A DNA stretch of 64,000 nt. Source: Bacteroidetes bacterium SW_9_63_38. GTDB taxonomy: Bacteria > Bacteroidota > Rhodothermia > Rhodothermales > Salinibacteraceae. Made by a program: the position numbers and the translations under genes. The notes beneath the pieces are model-generated. The model searched no databases, was not told the origin of the DNA, and worked only from the letters and a program-made list of their open reading frames with translations. Below are positions 8,095-15,374 of this stretch, in pieces (the stretch's first letter is position 1; each line of letters starts with the position of its first letter). Location: the NCBI GenBank assembly GCA_003022435.1, contig PXUA01000003.1, positions 1 through 64,000 of the forward strand, in the 5' to 3' direction.

Positions 8095-8493
8095 ATGTCC
8101 TACGAGCAGAGAAAGGAGATATCACGACGCCATTCGGAGCCTGACCGGGACGCTATTGCCTCGTACGTTGCGCAAGGGTGCTCCTTCAAGGAAGCAGAGA
8201 CGGTTGAGAGGCTTGAGCGGAGGATTTGTTGCATCGAGGAGCTGAAGGCAGAGGAGCTGGCAACCGCAGAGGAGGAGCTGGAGCGTCGTCGTCTTGTCTC
8301 TCGTCTCGCTTTGCTGAACGGTACGACGCCGGCGAGGGAGAACGAGGCTGTCGCTTGGGAGTGCAGGTGCGGATGGTCGATCATTGCTTCGCCGTCACCG
8401 CCCGACGATGGCAACGTTGGACCTGCTCGCTGTCCTGAGTGTGATGCGTTTACTGCGAAGCCTACCACGATCACTAAGCCCATGAGCCCATAA
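8095..8493 (+). CDS. Hypothetical protein with C-terminal zinc-ribbon-like motif
   Basis: 132 aa. The N-terminal two thirds is charged and helical (SFKEAETVERLERRICCIEE, then KAEELATAEEELERRR), likely a coiled coil. The C terminus has CRCGWSIIAS, then GPARCPECDAF, a C-x-C plus C-x2-C arrangement typical of zinc ribbons. No family is recognised. It is the first gene of a three-gene run (8095-8852) inside the element, preceded by an AT-rich operator-like region. Small zinc-ribbon proteins are frequent in phages and satellites, often as transcription or DNA-binding accessories; that role is an inference here. Confidence 0.6.
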   Translation: MSYEQRKEISRRHSEPDRDAIASYVAQGCSFKEAETVERLERRICCIEELKAEELATAEEELERRRLVSRLALLNGTTPARENEAVAWECRCGWSIIASPSPPDDGNVGPARCPECDAFTAKPTTITKPMSP

Positions 8494-8663
8494 TTGAGGA
8501 ACGCTTCGTCCCCTGCATACGCTGTGAGGAAGAGACGCGACACGAGATTCGCGAAGGGGTGGACACGGGCCGGATTGAGTTCGTAGAGGGGGGATGCCAG
8601 AACTGTGGCCGCTGCGGGCGCGTTTGCACAGGCACGAGAAGCTGTCGCCGTACAATCTCGTAG
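8493..8663 (+). CDS. Small Cys-rich (zinc-finger-like) protein with a non-standard start or a -1 frameshift
   Basis: The frame runs from just after a stop at 8475 to the TAG at 8661. It encodes IEERFVPCIRCEEETRHEI, then EFVEGGCQNCGRCGRVC: two C-x2-C pairs and a C-x2-C-x5-C run that can bind zinc. No ATG, GTG or TTG opens this frame; only ATA (8490) or ATT (8493) is available. Alternatively, a -1 slip at CCCA just before the TAA of the upstream gene fuses the two proteins. The frame overlaps the upstream stop by one base. The Cys pattern makes a real coding region likely; the start is uncertain. Confidence 0.5.
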   Translation: MEERFVPCIRCEEETRHEIREGVDTGRIEFVEGGCQNCGRCGRVCTGTRSCRRTIS

Positions 8664-8675
8664 CAGACGCAGCCA

Positions 8676-8852
8676 ATGGAAAAGATTGAGGACGTAAACC
8701 GCACCCGAGCAGTACGCCTCGACGGTGTTTCCCCGGCACGCCAAGCCGATTTGATGGAATGCGTCACGCCGCCGGAGGGGACCGACCTGCTCGCTGTACA
8801 GAGGCAAAGCGATCCCACTCCGGTAGTCCTGGGGGGAATGACGATCGAGTAG
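8676..8852 (+). CDS. Small hypothetical protein, 58 aa
   Basis: ATG at 8676, 12 bp after the preceding stop; its TAG (8850-8852) directly abuts the stop of the convergent recombinase. The sequence (MEKIEDVNRTRAVRLDG, PEGTDLLAVQRQSDPTPVVL) is acidic at the N terminus and has no known motif. The tight spacing argues that it belongs to the same transcript as the two Cys-rich proteins upstream. Confidence 0.4.
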   Translation: MEKIEDVNRTRAVRLDGVSPARQADLMECVTPPEGTDLLAVQRQSDPTPVVLGGMTIE

Positions 8853-9416
8853 TTACAGCCCCTTCATGGCTTCCTCCAGTTCGCCGTCAACGATATGCGT
8901 GTAGATCATCGTCGTGGAGATATCGGAGTGACCGAGGGCCTTCTGGACCTTTCGAATGTTGCCGGTTTCTCTCAGAAGGCGCGTGGCGAAGGTGTGGCGT
9001 AGTGTGTGTGGACTGACGCGGTCGATCTCTGCGATCTCTGCTTTCTTCGCGTACCGCTTCACAGAGCGTCGCAAGTGTGACGTGTCCACCTTCGTTCCCT
9101 TCTTCGTCGGGAGCAAGAAATCCGATTCGGGCCGCCGGTCCATCCATTCCCCGATTCCGTCTCGAAGGTCGTTGCTGATCCAGAGCGTCCGATCTTTGGC
9201 GCCCTTCCCTTCCCGGACTACGATCTTGCCGGTGGGCATGTCGATGTGATCCGGTTCAAGGGAGACGACTTCCGCTGATCGGAGGCCCGCTTTGAGCATC
9301 AGCCGAATGAACAGATAGTCGCGGTGCGGGCCGAAATAGCGCTGATTGGGCTGTTCGAGAAGGTGTTCGGCTTCGTCGTCAGTGAGAATCTTGGGGAGCT
9401 TGTCAGGTCGGTTCAT
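8853..9416 (-). CDS. Tyrosine recombinase, catalytic domain only
   Basis: 187 aa from the ATG at 9416. It holds the whole catalytic domain of the phage-integrase/Xer fold: Arg in LKAGLRSAEVVSLE, Lys in VREGKGAKDRTLW, H-x2-R in SPHTLRHTFATRLL, His in LGHSDISTTM and the Tyr nucleophile in IYTHIVDGE. The N-terminal SAM-like core-binding domain (about 100 aa) is absent, so it is far shorter than XerC/XerD. It may act as a DNA invertase or resolvase-like enzyme, or be a relict. It is read toward the small-protein operon and sits in the middle of the element, away from the att sites, so it is probably not the integrase that inserted the element. Confidence 0.85.
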   Translation of the reverse strand: MNRPDKLPKILTDDEAEHLLEQPNQRYFGPHRDYLFIRLMLKAGLRSAEVVSLEPDHIDMPTGKIVVREGKGAKDRTLWISNDLRDGIGEWMDRRPESDFLLPTKKGTKVDTSHLRRSVKRYAKKAEIAEIDRVSPHTLRHTFATRLLRETGNIRKVQKALGHSDISTTMIYTHIVDGELEEAMKGL

Positions 9417-9453
9417 TGCTTTGGATCGAGTCGATTGGAGAGGAAGACCGATT

Positions 9454-9538
9454 GTCACGGTTTTATGTCTTTCCGTGACGCATTCACAATGAAAACCGAT
9501 GCAGGGCAGAATGCCAAGGAAAACGTGACGCATTCACG
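9454..9538. promoter_or_regulatory. Repeated GTGA-TCAC palindromes between divergent genes
   Basis: CGTGACGCATTCAC occurs twice as a 14-bp direct repeat (9474-9487 and 9524-9537), 50 bp apart. Each copy is itself a palindrome with GTGA and TCAC arms around CGCAT. GTCACGG (9454-9460) and CCGTGAC (9473-9479) form a further inverted repeat overlapping the first copy. They lie between the recombinase start (9416, minus) and the gene at 9630 (plus). Confidence 0.55.
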
Positions 9539-9629
9539 TAATAGCCTGTCTTGTGGATCCGAGATACGATCCGCTCGACGAATGGGTGCTGGGGGGAGCG
9601 GAAGTTCTTCCAAACGTTTGGTGGTTGCA

Positions 9630-9980
9630 ATGCGAGATATCGATGATCTTCCTCCGGATCAGTGTGTCCTGTGCGCTGCCGCCTCGGAGATGTGGGAGAT
9701 GCCTGCTGTTGACGACTGGGGCATTCCCCTCATCTACCGGGCTGGCGGCTGTTGGAGGGGTTTGCGGAACCGATACGGGGTGCGCTCCTCGCCTGACTCG
9801 ACGCTTTGGTACCTGATTCGGCGTGAGACGCAGGATCTCGTAGATGGGGAACCGCTCCAGTTCTGGGATGCGATCCTCCGCGTGAAGTTCTACGAGGAGT
9901 ACAGGACAGCTTCGCCTCGGCAGAGGCGTCCCTTCAAGGCCTGGATTCGCTCGAAGGTGGATCCCCCCTGGGAGGGGTAG
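9630..9980 (+). CDS. Hypothetical protein, 116 aa
   Basis: ATG at 9630 after a divergent promoter region; the frame is open further upstream but not protein-like. MRDIDDLPPDQCVLCAAA has a C-x2-C pair near the N terminus, and the rest is aromatic and charged (FWDAILRVKFYEEYR, PFKAWIRSKVDPPWEG). No family is recognised. It faces the 780-aa gene, with hairpins between the two stops. Confidence 0.5.
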   Translation: MRDIDDLPPDQCVLCAAASEMWEMPAVDDWGIPLIYRAGGCWRGLRNRYGVRSSPDSTLWYLIRRETQDLVDGEPLQFWDAILRVKFYEEYRTASPRQRRPFKAWIRSKVDPPWEG

Positions 9981-10096
9981 CCCCCCCTTGCCCTCGCGCG
10001 TCCCCAAAGCGCTCCCGGCCCGCCGCCGCGCCCCGCCCGGAGTAGTATATCCGTCCGCGTGTGGCTTTCAACCCCGTCTTGCCCATCTCGAAGTAA

Positions 10097-10136
10097 CACC
10101 CCGAAGGGGGGTGAAGATACTGCCCCCGTCCGGGGG
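10097..10136. terminator. Two GC hairpins between convergent genes
   Basis: CACCCC (10097-10102) pairs with GGGGTG (10108-10113), and CCCCC (10123-10127) with GGGGG (10132-10136). T-runs are weak on both strands; AAAATTT beside the second hairpin gives some TTTT on the minus strand. They probably separate the genes ending at 9980 and 10260. Confidence 0.35.
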
Positions 10137-10259
10137 GAAAATTTCGCGATGGGATTTCTGAACCCCAGCTGGGTGGATGCTTTCTCGTTCCCCTCTCACT
10201 GAACCTTCTGCTTTCCAGGCGCTCGACGTGGAGTGGGAGGAGAAAAAGATCTGAGGGAG

Positions 10260-12602
10260 TTACTGCCCCGCCTTCGGTATCCAGAAGTCCCGAATCTTTT
10301 CAGCCGCCTCTCGTGACGGTACGACGGTTTCGGCGGGTGCTTTCCGATTGGGGCCGATCACCTTCACGTCGTACTTCCCGTCCGGTCGCGGGACAATCTC
10401 AGCCGTATCCCCCTCCGCCACGTTCTTGATCCCCGCCGCCCGCAACTCTCGCCGGGCCCGGCGCTTGCGGGCTTTCTGGCGTTGCTGATCAACCGCCTCT
10501 GAGGCTGCCTCCCCAACCGCCGCCATTGACTCTTCGGCACGTTGCTGCCGGGCTTGCTCTTTCGCTCTGTCGGTGACAGAGCGGAAATCGTTCGGTCCCA
10601 TGACCACCTGCGCGTTCTCTCCCTGCTGCACGACGAGCGCGAAGTCCTCGTTGCTCTCCATCCGGCCCCGAAGCTGCTGCCGCTCCTCGTCGGACATATG
10701 CCCCAACTCCTCCATCGTCACCCGCTGCCGCTGGAGGTCCACCCCCTGCTCCTGCTCGTACTCGTTGAGCCGCTGCTCAACGCGCCGGACGCCCTGTGCC
10801 GTCTGATCCGGCTGTTCATCGGGTGCCGGCTGCTGCCCATCGGATGCACGTTGCTCGCCACCTGTGGAGTCGCTGGGGGCGCCGCGCAGCCCGTTCTTAC
10901 CCAGGAACGCCGAAAGCTTGCTGCCCGCCGAGCTTTGCTGGCCTCCAGACGCTTTACCACCACTCTGCCCCCCAGCCACCTGCGGGCTGCCTGGAGACGG
11001 TTGCCCCCCTCCAGGTGCTGGTTGCCCACCACCGGGCGACGGCTGCTGGCCGGGCGTGCCACCCTGAAAAGCCTGCGGGTATCGGGCCTTGAGATACCGG
11101 TTGGCCGGGTCCTCGGGGCCGGTGTACCAAGACGGTCGCTGTCGCCCCTGTCCGTCGGGCTTCGTCTGGGACGTAACGGCATTCAGGTACCGCTGGAACG
11201 GTTTAATCGCTTGCTCCACGATATCCGCGCTGTCCACGTCCGTCACTTTCGTGCTCTCAATGATGTCCCGCTTTTTCTTCATCGTCGAGACGAGGTTCTT
11301 GAGCCGCTGGGGCACCTCCCGCCCCGCCGACTCCAGCTTCTGAATTCGCCGCTCCGCGTCGGAGACTACCCGCCTGACTTGATCGGACAAGCTCACGCGC
11401 TGGGCCTCCAGATCCTTCAGGTAGCTCCGCTGCTCCCCGCTGGGGCTCTCGTACTCCGTGTCGCGCGAGGAAAACCAGCCATCTGTCTCGTCGTACTGCC
11501 GCTTGAGGTCCGTGAAACTACTGACCGACACGGCGAGATCTTGCATTGGCTGCGGCACCGTCGGCCCCTCTCCGCCTCCTTCCCCATTGACCGTGCGAGA
11601 AAGAGCGACCTTCTCCCCAATCATGCGGCGGATCTGCTCGTCGGAGGCGTCGGGGTACAGCTGCCGCGCCATGGACTCCACCCGGGGCCAGAGTTGCGGG
11701 TCGTCGCCGGCCTCCTTCACGAGGTCGTTGAACTGCTCGCGCAGGCTGTTTTGCTGGTCCACCCACGCAGAATACTCCTCGGCCTCCGCTTTCTTCTCGG
11801 CGGCGTCGAGGCGGGACTGCTGCTCGACGAGGCTCTGATACGCGCTCGCCAGATCGCCCCGTAGGCCCTGTTCTGCTTCGTAGCGGGCCCGCTTCGCTTC
11901 GCGCTCCCGCTTCGCGTTTTGCTGCTCCTCCTGCACGTCCAGCTCTGCCTTCCGCATCATGCGCTCCCGCTCGGCCTGCGCGTAGTTCTGCTCGCCGCTC
12001 CGCTCCAGTGCGTGGGCCTGCTGCCGTGCTTCGCGGGCAAGGCGCATGCTTTCCTGTGTGCCCGTATTGACCGGCGCTCCCGACACGGTCTTGAAAACTT
12101 CCGGGCCCATCATGTGCCAGAACGTCCGGAACATCGACCGCTCCATTTCTTTGCGATTCCGCTTTTTGAGTTCCTGAAGCTGCTGCCGCTGCTGCTCCGA
12201 TGCTTTTCGAAGGGTGCGTCGGTACGGCTCGTAGTTCACCTTCGTGGGGTCGTAGAGGCCTTCCGGCGGCTTCTCGTAGGCGGACTGGAGGAACCGGGCC
12301 TGCTGCTTCAGCCGCTCGTTCGAGATGCCGACCTTTCCGGGGTCCACGTTGAAGATGTCCATGCCTCCGTCCCCACTGTTCTCCGCCGCCCCACTTTCCG
12401 GCGGGTCGTCGGGCCCGTCGTTGCGGCCCGGACCCTGGTTCGCCCGGCTCTGGGTGGACGGGCCCGGGCTGGAGAAGGTCTGCCCCAGCACGTCGGGGAT
12501 CTCCATAACCGTTCCCGACTGCCGCCGGGAAGACGTGCCCGGCAGCGAGATGAACTCGGAGTCTTGGCTGTTTAGGTTCAGGCTCGGCGTGGGCATGGGC
12601 AT
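10260..12602 (-). CDS. Large Gln-rich coiled-coil protein of the element
   Basis: 780 aa from the ATG at 12602 (another ATG two codons on); the longer frame to 12794 adds only non-acidic low-complexity sequence. Residues 1-90 are Gly/Ser/Asp-rich, with a conserved-looking block around DIFNVDPGKVGISNERLKQQ. Residues about 100-270 form a long charged coiled coil (RKASEQQRQQLQELKKRNRK and similar heptads). Another helical region spans about 390-480. Then comes a Gly/Pro/Gln low-complexity linker (about 520-620), and a basic C-terminal part with RKRRARRELRAAGIKN. No enzymatic motif, signal peptide or TM segment. It could be a structural or DNA-transfer protein of a phage-like particle, or a filament-forming cytoplasmic protein. 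Confidence 0.65.
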   Translation of the reverse strand: MPMPTPSLNLNSQDSEFISLPGTSSRRQSGTVMEIPDVLGQTFSSPGPSTQSRANQGPGRNDGPDDPPESGAAENSGDGGMDIFNVDPGKVGISNERLKQQARFLQSAYEKPPEGLYDPTKVNYEPYRRTLRKASEQQRQQLQELKKRNRKEMERSMFRTFWHMMGPEVFKTVSGAPVNTGTQESMRLAREARQQAHALERSGEQNYAQAERERMMRKAELDVQEEQQNAKREREAKRARYEAEQGLRGDLASAYQSLVEQQSRLDAAEKKAEAEEYSAWVDQQNSLREQFNDLVKEAGDDPQLWPRVESMARQLYPDASDEQIRRMIGEKVALSRTVNGEGGGEGPTVPQPMQDLAVSVSSFTDLKRQYDETDGWFSSRDTEYESPSGEQRSYLKDLEAQRVSLSDQVRRVVSDAERRIQKLESAGREVPQRLKNLVSTMKKKRDIIESTKVTDVDSADIVEQAIKPFQRYLNAVTSQTKPDGQGRQRPSWYTGPEDPANRYLKARYPQAFQGGTPGQQPSPGGGQPAPGGGQPSPGSPQVAGGQSGGKASGGQQSSAGSKLSAFLGKNGLRGAPSDSTGGEQRASDGQQPAPDEQPDQTAQGVRRVEQRLNEYEQEQGVDLQRQRVTMEELGHMSDEERQQLRGRMESNEDFALVVQQGENAQVVMGPNDFRSVTDRAKEQARQQRAEESMAAVGEAASEAVDQQRQKARKRRARRELRAAGIKNVAEGDTAEIVPRPDGKYDVKVIGPNRKAPAETVVPSREAAEKIRDFWIPKAGQ

Positions 12603-13036
12603 GGAGGGGGATGTCCAGAAAGAATGTCGATTACTCAACGGTCGCGGGGGGGGCGTGGTCACGAATTTGCGGCGCGAGAATGGAGGGGCTTCCAGGTCGG
12701 GGGGGTAGGCCTCTGCATAACAGATGTAATCAGCCGTGTGGAGGGGGGCATGGGAGGTTTTCCCCCTGTTTGTGGTCGCGTGGGGGGAAAGCACGGGGGC
12801 GCGGGTATACCCTCTGTGATGGAGTCACACGAGTAGATCCTCGTTCGTCCCCCGGGTGTGATGGGTCACAGGTCCGTGCATACCATTCTCTTACACCTGG
12901 TCGGATTGTGGAGGGGGACTTCGGGTGAAGCATGATGTTTTGGGGCTGTGAAGGTGGGGCCATGTGCCCCTGTTACGTGGGGGGTGACCCCGCTCTGCGT
13001 GTTGTTCAGACGCGATTCGTTGGGCGTGCGGGCGCG
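12603..13036. other. Gene-free, G-rich control region with two TGTGA-TCACA palindromes
   Basis: 434 bp between the HNH gene and the 780-aa gene. TGTGA-TGGAG-TCACA (12815-12829) and TGTGA-TGGG-TCACA (12857-12870) are near-identical palindromes 28 bp apart, good candidates for a shared regulator site. G-runs are unusually frequent on the plus strand. No gene is seen. Confidence 0.45.
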
Positions 13037-13441
13037 TCAGGTCGCGACGGCCCGGTTGTGTCGCGTCGTGTGTTCGCTCAGTGACAGTATCTCCAAGTTA
13101 TTGAGGCGATTATCTGTCGGATCCCCATTTGTATGGTGCACGACCATTTTCGAAGGGATTGGGCCTCTATGGCTGTGCCAGATGAGGCGGTGGACGAGCC
13201 ACTTTTCTTCTTTCCCATCTCGATTGAGACCGATGCGACGATGTTTCGTGCGCTTCCTGTGTCGAGTCGGTGTAAGCAGGGTGGGACGCTCCCCATGTAG
13301 TGAAACGACCTGCCCCTCTTCTGACACGAGATACGTATCTTCGAAGGGGGGTGGAGCTGGTTTCCAGATGACATCTCCTTCACCCGTACCGGCCTCGGTG
13401 GGAAGATCCTGCGCACTCGCGTTGTCCTGCTGGTCTGACAT
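13037..13441 (-). CDS. HNH homing-type endonuclease
   Basis: 134 aa. The N-terminal half has a NUMOD4-like element (YLVSEEGQVVSLHGERP), then a basic strand pair (RKRTKHRRIGLNRDGK). An HNH core follows: WLVHRLIWHSHRG, then MVVHHTNGDPTDNRLNNLEI, where HH-x-N-G and NRL-x-NLE are the metal- and DNA-contacting motifs, ending SEHTTRHN. This is the architecture of phage-borne free-standing HNH endonucleases that cut DNA and spread by homing; HNH proteins of this size also help phage DNA packaging. It lies between the ATPase and the 780-aa gene on the same strand. Confidence 0.85.
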   Translation of the reverse strand: MSDQQDNASAQDLPTEAGTGEGDVIWKPAPPPFEDTYLVSEEGQVVSLHGERPTLLTPTRHRKRTKHRRIGLNRDGKEEKWLVHRLIWHSHRGPIPSKMVVHHTNGDPTDNRLNNLEILSLSEHTTRHNRAVAT

Positions 13442-13490
13442 TGTTCGTCATGGGTCTGTGAGATCTATCGTTGAGTGCGCGGATTAGGAA

Positions 13491-13607
13491 TCACGACCGA
13501 TCACGATGCTCTTCAGCGGTCGTGAAATGAGTCTCGAAAATCAGTCTTCAGCGGCGCTCAGGGCCGTTCATGATTCACGATCCCTTATAATCGTGAAATC
13601 GTGAATC
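13491..13607. repeat. Iteron-like cluster of six TCACGA boxes
   Basis: TCACGA occurs at 13491, 13501 and 13575, and its reverse TCGTGA at 13520, 13591 and 13599, in an AT-richer patch. The last copies form the perfect inverted repeat GATTCACGAT (13572-13581) / ATCGTGAATC (13598-13607), with tandem ATCGTGAA units at 13590 and 13598. It lies just downstream of the RepA-like ATPase and could be a replication origin, an operator or, in part, a terminator. Confidence 0.55.
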
Positions 13608-13614
13608 GTCGATT

Positions 13615-14808
13615 CTAGAAGGATGCGTCCGACTCGTATTTCGCCTTTGCAGGGAGCACTCCCTCGCCTTCTGCGCTCACCACGTCGTCGCTCTGTCGGA
13701 GAGCGGTGAGATGGTTGCGGACTGTACCGACGGCCACTGAGGTGCACCCGTCTCTCTCGTCGCGCCATTCCACGACATTCTCCGGGAGTACCGCTCCTTC
13801 GAATGTCTCATACAGCTTCTTCACGGCAGTGAGCGTCACGCCCTCCGAGGACAGATCTGAGAGAAGGTCAGCGGCCCGCTCGTCGGCTTCATCGATATGC
13901 TCGAAAGTCACAGCGTCTTCCTCAAAGGTCGTGGCGTAGTAGAGACGGGCATCTCCTGCGTCGAAGTTCGACTTCTCCTGCTGGATGACGTATCCGCCCG
14001 TGTCGGCCTTGGCCAGCGTCAGAGAGGAGCGAGCGGCGTTGCGTTTGAAAACGGAGCCGAACGCTCGGGCTTTGGAAGCGGAGCTCCGGGCCGTAGAATG
14101 CGAGACATGATCGATCGCGAGTGTCGTGGGCCACTGCCGGATCTGCTGGGCGATGGGGACGAAGTCGGACTGGTCTTTGATGTCTCCAGCAGCGCCCATC
14201 GTCAGGGAGTCGAGCACGACGAAGTCAATGTCGAGCCGATCCACGTACTCCAGAACCTTGATGTGATGATCGTCGGTCCCGAGGGGATGATGAGGGCGGG
14301 TATAGAAGAGCCGGTGCCGGAGCGCTTCGTCATGGGCGCCCAGTCCCATGCCGGCAGCGACTCGCCAGACACGCCGCCGCTGCTCATCCTCGTCGAGTTC
14401 ATGGTCGATGTAGAGGACGCGTCCGCGATCCACGCCCCGGCCCAGGAAAGGTTGGCCGCTGGCGATGCAGAGGGCGAGATGGAGCGCAAGAAAGCTCTTC
14501 CCTGTTCCTCCATCCGCTATGAGCATCGTCAGGTGGCCCTCCGGGACGAGCCCGGCGACGAACCACTGGAGCGGATCCGGGCGCTCGAAGTCGTAGAGGG
14601 GAACTACCCCTTCCGGTAACTTACGCTTCGTGTGCTCGCGGTACAACTTTTCCCACCGCTCCGTAGACATTGCGCCCCGGTCCTCCAAAGCACTCAGACG
14701 CCTCTCGATCTCCTCGACTGATAGTGAGCTGGGATTTGCAACTGGCTCACCATTGGTAGACGAGACAGTTGAGACATGGCCGTTTGTTTGGACTGAGGGG
14801 CTACTCAT
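13615..14808 (-). CDS. RepA-like AAA ATPase (RecA-fold, replication-type)
   Basis: 397 aa from the ATG at 14808. Walker A is LIADGGTGKSFLALHLAL (about residue 100), and Walker B-like strands are RVLYIDHELDEDEQRRRV and DFVVLDSLTMGAAGD. The Q/H region is TLAIDHVSHSTARSSASKAR. This is the AAA_25/RepA hexameric-helicase-like family seen in plasmids, phages and satellites (compare RSF1010 RepA). A C-terminal segment from about 310 looks like a winged helix (TSVAVGTVRNHLTALRQSDD). Its start overlaps the preceding HTH gene by 8 bp (ATGAGTAG), indicating translational coupling. It likely drives replication of the excised element, perhaps at the repeats downstream. Confidence 0.8.
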   Translation of the reverse strand: MSSPSVQTNGHVSTVSSTNGEPVANPSSLSVEEIERRLSALEDRGAMSTERWEKLYREHTKRKLPEGVVPLYDFERPDPLQWFVAGLVPEGHLTMLIADGGTGKSFLALHLALCIASGQPFLGRGVDRGRVLYIDHELDEDEQRRRVWRVAAGMGLGAHDEALRHRLFYTRPHHPLGTDDHHIKVLEYVDRLDIDFVVLDSLTMGAAGDIKDQSDFVPIAQQIRQWPTTLAIDHVSHSTARSSASKARAFGSVFKRNAARSSLTLAKADTGGYVIQQEKSNFDAGDARLYYATTFEEDAVTFEHIDEADERAADLLSDLSSEGVTLTAVKKLYETFEGAVLPENVVEWRDERDGCTSVAVGTVRNHLTALRQSDDVVSAEGEGVLPAKAKYESDASF

Positions 14809-15103
14809 GAGAGCCGCCCTCCCGCTCCGCTCGGGACCGAACGAATGCGTTGAGTGTGTCGATGTGGAAGAGCACTCGGTTCCGGATCCGTATCGGGCAG
14901 AGGTCTCCCTCAGCAACGACCGTGTTCAGGGTCCGGACCGAGAGGCGCAAATACTCTGCTGCCTCTTCGCGGTTCAAAAGCGGAGATTCGGGCGTTCGGC
15001 CCAGTGCGTCGATCTTGGCGCGTAGAGCTGCCATCTCGACCTGGAGGCTCTCCAGATCGTCGGTGGTCAGGATCTTGCTCCCGTCGCCGCCGTTTTCTAT
15101 CAT
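14801..15103 (-). CDS. Helix-turn-helix (excisionase/MerR-like) DNA-binding protein
   Basis: 100 aa from the ATG at 15103. The first half is a short coiled coil (LESLQVEMAALRAKIDAL). The second half is an HTH_17-type winged helix: LLNREEAAEYLRLSVRTLNT, then CPIRIRNRVLFHIDTLNAFV. Such proteins are excisionases or copy-control regulators in mobile elements. It is cotranscribed and coupled with the RepA-like ATPase, so control of replication is a reasonable guess. Confidence 0.75.
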   Translation of the reverse strand: MIENGGDGSKILTTDDLESLQVEMAALRAKIDALGRTPESPLLNREEAAEYLRLSVRTLNTVVAEGDLCPIRIRNRVLFHIDTLNAFVRSRAEREGGSHE

Positions 15104-15191
15104 TGTACTGTCTATTCTGTGCCGATCCCGGCTCAGAAATCCCGCCCGTCCTCGTGCAGCAACACGGGGATGGGCTTCTCTGGGTGCGCAC

Positions 15192-15232
15192 AAAAAATGG
15201 CGGCGCCTCCGGGCCGGAACGGAGACGCCGCC
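15192..15232 (-). terminator. Strong rho-independent terminator
   Basis: GGCGGCGCCTCCG (15199-15211) pairs with CGGAGACGCCGCC (15220-15232) with one mismatch. On the minus strand it is followed by ATTTTTTG (15191-15198 on plus). It lies downstream of the 312-aa gene and upstream of the HTH-ATPase pair, so it insulates the two units. Confidence 0.75.
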
Positions 15233-15338
15233 TGTGCGCGAAGCCGCCTGGATCGGCGGGTCCTAAAATCTGATGAGCGACCGTCCGGCCTCCGGTTCGG
15301 GGGCTGTATGCGGAGCCCAAAGAGGCCGTTCAGGTCTC

Positions 15339-15374
15339 AGATCTCAGATGATTTCAGATGCTCAACTGAGATCT
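15339..15374. repeat. Inverted repeat over the stop of the 312-aa gene
   Basis: AGATCTCAG (15339-15347) and CTGAGATCT (15366-15374) are perfect 9-bp arms. Further TCAGAT copies lie between them. The motif resembles boxes in the 6196-6322 array. Confidence 0.45.

Noticed and set aside
10542-11864. 440-aa plus-strand frame opposite the 780-aa protein
   Set aside because: Leu/Arg-rich, no motif, exact antisense of a coiled-coil region of high Glu/Gln content.
12815-12870. Canonical CRP sites
   Set aside because: The TGTGA/TCACA arms have 5- and 4-bp spacers, not the 6 bp of CRP sites, so they are listed only as unassigned palindromes.
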